Below are positions 62,462-64,000 of a DNA stretch of 64,000 nucleotides, piece by piece. The DNA is taken from positions 122,823 to 186,822 of the forward strand of contig NZ_JBGIYY010000009.1 of the NCBI RefSeq assembly GCF_041380235.1, given 5' to 3'. The notes under the pieces are model-generated. The model was not told the origin of the DNA and searched no databases. It saw only the letters and a program-made list of their open reading frames with translations. A program made the position numbers and the translations under genes. Positions within the stretch are counted from its first letter, which is position 1. Every line of letters starts with the position of its first letter. The stretch is from Glaciecola sp041380235 (lineage in GTDB: Bacteria > Pseudomonadota > Gammaproteobacteria > Enterobacterales > Alteromonadaceae).

Positions 62462-62467
62462 TATAAT
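62462..62467 (+). promoter_or_regulatory. Extended -10 for infC unit
   Basis: TATAAT (62462-62467) preceded by AGG, 75 bp before the infC start, between thrS and infC. A separate infC-rpmI-rplT promoter is normal in gammaproteobacteria. The -35 is weak. Confidence 0.5.
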
Positions 62468-62542
62468 ACGGCGATTCGTGGTGCTATCAGAATAATCTTT
62501 TAGCATTTACGACATATTTTAATGTTCTTGGAGGAATATCAA

Positions 62543-63082
62543 ATTAAAGGCGCTGCAAACAAAGCTCAGGGCGATAAAGCCCGGATTAACGAAGAAATTA
62601 CGGTTAACGAAGTACGATTGGTTGCTGAAGATGGCTCACCGGTTGGCGTAGTCACAATAGAAGAGGCTTTACAACAAGCGGAAACCGCTGGTTTAGACCT
62701 CGTCGAAATTAGCCCTAATGCTGCTCCTCCAGTATGTAAAATTATGGACTACGGCAAGTTCATATTTGAAAAGAGCAAAGCTCAAAAAGAGCAAAAGAAG
62801 AAACAAAAGCAAATTCAGGTCAAGGAGATTAAATTTCGCCCTGGCACTGATGAAGGCGATTACCAGGTAAAACTGCGCAACCTGCGTCGCTTTCTAGAAG
62901 GTGGTGATAAAGCTAAAGTAACGATCCGTTTCCGCGGACGCGAAATGGCGCATCAAGAGATAGGTATTGACTTGTTGAAGCGTGTTAGAGCTGATCTTGA
63001 AGATATCGCTAACTGCGAGTCTTTCCCTCACAGAGTGGAAGGCAGACAGATGATCATGGTGCTCGCCCCAATTAAGAAGTAG
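62543..63082 (+). CDS. infC: Translation initiation factor IF-3 (ATT start)
   Basis: 179 residues starting at ATT 62543 (IKGAANKAQGDKARINEEI). The Shine-Dalgarno GGAGG (62530-62534) is eight bases before ATT; the upstream ATG at 62522 would put that site inside the gene. E. coli infC also starts at AUU, which lets IF-3 limit its own synthesis by rejecting non-AUG starts. The N-domain (GSPVGVVTIEEAL, LVEISPNAAPPVCKIMDYGK), lysine-rich linker and C-domain (IKFRPGTDEGDYQVKLRNLR, KVTIRFRGREMAHQE) are complete. Confidence 0.95.
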   Translation: MKGAANKAQGDKARINEEITVNEVRLVAEDGSPVGVVTIEEALQQAETAGLDLVEISPNAAPPVCKIMDYGKFIFEKSKAQKEQKKKQKQIQVKEIKFRPGTDEGDYQVKLRNLRRFLEGGDKAKVTIRFRGREMAHQEIGIDLLKRVRADLEDIANCESFPHRVEGRQMIMVLAPIKK

Positions 63083-63194
63083 TAATGGTCTAAAGTTTTT
63101 AAGTCTGCACAACTTAAAACACCTTGCTGCAAATTTTAACACCGACCCCACAACTAAATTGGGTTAGGTTAATTAACAATGCGGAGTTTTAGCA

Positions 63195-63392
63195 ATGCCT
63201 AAAATGAAATCAAACAGCGGAGCAGCGAAGCGTTTTCGTAAAACAGCTTCAGGCCGCTTTAAAAGCAAACAGTCTCACTTGCGTCATATTTTGACCAAGA
63301 AAAGTACTAAACGTAAACGTCATCTACGTGGTAAGAAATTGGTTCACACTAGTGATACCGCTCTTATTCAGCGTATGTTGCCGTACGTATAA
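63195..63392 (+). CDS. rpmI: Ribosomal protein bL35
   Basis: 65 residues, RBS GGAG before ATG. Highly basic: MPKMKSNSGAAKRFRKTASG, HLRHILTKKSTKRKRHLRGK, ends IQRMLPYV. Standard bL35 in the infC-rpmI-rplT operon, where bL20 controls translation of rpmI and rplT through the mRNA between infC and rpmI. Confidence 0.97.
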   Translation: MPKMKSNSGAAKRFRKTASGRFKSKQSHLRHILTKKSTKRKRHLRGKKLVHTSDTALIQRMLPYV

Positions 63393-63414
63393 CTTACTTA
63401 GGAGAGACTGAAAA

Positions 63415-63771
63415 ATGGCTAGAGTAAAACGCGGCGTCGTAGCACGCGCACGTCACAAAAAAGTATTAAAACAAGCTAAAGGTTACTACGGTGCTCGTAG
63501 TCGTGTGTATCGCGTAGCGGTACAAGCGGTAACTAAAGCAGGTCAATATGCATATCGCGACCGTCGTCAGCGTAAGCGTCAATTCCGTCAGTTATGGATT
63601 GCACGTATTAACGCTGCTGCACGTCAAAATGGAATGAGCTATTCGCGTTTCATCAACGGCTTGAAAAAGGCGTCTGTTGAGATCGATCGTAAAATCCTTG
63701 CAGACATCGCAGTACATGACAAAGCGGCATTCACTGCATTAGTGGACGCAGCAAAAGGCGCATTAGCGTAA
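63415..63771 (+). CDS. rplT: Ribosomal protein bL20
   Basis: 118 residues (E. coli 118). MARVKRGVVARARHKKVLKQ, AKGYYGARSRVYRVAVQAV, YRDRRQRKRQFRQLWIARIN, RQNGMSYSRFINGLKKA. Binds 23S rRNA early in assembly and represses its own operon. It lies 22 bp after rpmI and is followed by a strong terminator. Confidence 0.98.
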   Translation: MARVKRGVVARARHKKVLKQAKGYYGARSRVYRVAVQAVTKAGQYAYRDRRQRKRQFRQLWIARINAAARQNGMSYSRFINGLKKASVEIDRKILADIAVHDKAAFTALVDAAKGALA

Positions 63772-63800
63772 ATTATTAACCATAGCTTAAGTTCTTTTCG

Positions 63801-63828
63801 AAAAAGCGAGCAGGATGCTCGCTTTTTT
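63801..63828 (+). terminator. Rho-independent terminator after rplT
   Basis: AAAAAGCGAGCA-GGA-TGCTCGCTTTTTT. Perfect stem with GCGAGCA arms, a 3-nt loop and six T. Strong terminator 29 bp after the rplT stop. Confidence 0.93.
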
Positions 63829-63842
63829 GGTTTTAAATAATG

Positions 63843-63917
63843 GGGTCAGAGTTAGTTAATTTCTCCCCTGCGCTTCTCAAGCTAAAACGTATTTTAGAAA
63901 TTAACTAACTCTGACCC
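63843..63917. repeat. 22-bp perfect inverted repeat, REP/RAYT-type element
   Basis: Left arm GGGTCAGAGTTAGTTAATTT plus CT (63843-63864) and its exact complement at 63896-63917, with a 31-bp centre. GGGGTCAGAGT-type ends with AT-rich inner arms are typical of REP-like elements next to, or mobilised by, RAYT (Y1) transposases in marine gammaproteobacteria. No transposase is visible before the window ends. Confidence 0.75.
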
Positions 63918-64000
63918 TGACGTATCCCCACGAAATTTCGAGTTACAAAATAGTTTCATAATAGATTGAACATTCATGGTATCTGGTGATCAGATCAATC

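Noticed and set aside
1..64000. CRISPR arrays and rRNA genes
   Set aside because: No regularly spaced repeats of 24-40 bp and no rRNA sequence are visible.

Overview
The window looks like the chromosome of a marine gammaproteobacterium of the Alteromonas/Glaciecola/Paraglaciecola type. The clues are a conserved thrS-infC-rpmI-rplT block, a PL7 alginate lyase, a TonB-dependent siderophore receptor, moderate-to-low GC and enterobacterial-style copper genes. The genus is an inference; no rRNA is present to fix it.

Positions 1 to about 50118 are the inside and right end of a large genomic island. The right boundary is a 50-bp copy of the 3' part of a tRNA-Val(GAC) gene, next to an AlpA-like regulator and a tyrosine recombinase that reads inward. 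The intact tRNA-Val and the left end must lie outside the window, so the island exceeds 50 kb. A probable HUH (MobV-like) relaxase lies inside it.

Island layout. (a) 1-2439: small DNA/RNA-binding cargo (HTH plus degenerate HNH, CsrA-like, GIY-YIG). (b) 2528-20110: copper block 1. It has CusRS, DUF411, CusCBA with a CusF domain fused to CusB, CopC/CopD, a MerR-type regulator with a textbook operator, the CopA ATPase, and cupredoxin, YHS and DUF5676 proteins. (c) 20325-20585: an IS91-type transposase remnant. (d) 20953-27072: a defence cluster. An E2-like cysteine-rich protein and a tandem class III nucleotide cyclase run left from a WYL regulator; a Pycsar-like pair (cNMP-binding membrane effector and cyclase) and a CoiA-like nuclease run right. 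(e) 27257-34352: copper block 2 (PcoA/PcoB type, with DUF305, a channel-like protein and a glutaredoxin-MauE protein) and a divergent pair with an APC permease. (f) 34551-40282: a CzcBA-type divalent metal RND operon without its own outer-membrane factor. (g) 40933-47547: relaxase, frameshifted NYN/OST-HTH gene, HEPN-like protein, HsdR tail and a SIR2-HerA defence pair. (h) 48306-50118: AlpA, integrase, attachment site.

Three sites of the form TGACA-N4-TGTAAT-N5-[T/G]GTAAT tie blocks b and e into one probable CusR regulon.

Positions 50119-64000 are ordinary chromosome: alginate lyase, ferredoxin-NADP reductase, siderophore receptor, a sugar-acid catabolic cluster (SDR, lactonase-like amidohydrolase, enolase-superfamily dehydratase, class II aldolase), a DUF3080 lipoprotein, and thrS-infC-rpmI-rplT with infC starting at ATT. 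The window ends after a REP-like 22-bp inverted repeat.

The most unusual locus is the E2/tandem-cyclase operon placed head-to-head with a Pycsar system around a shared WYL regulator.
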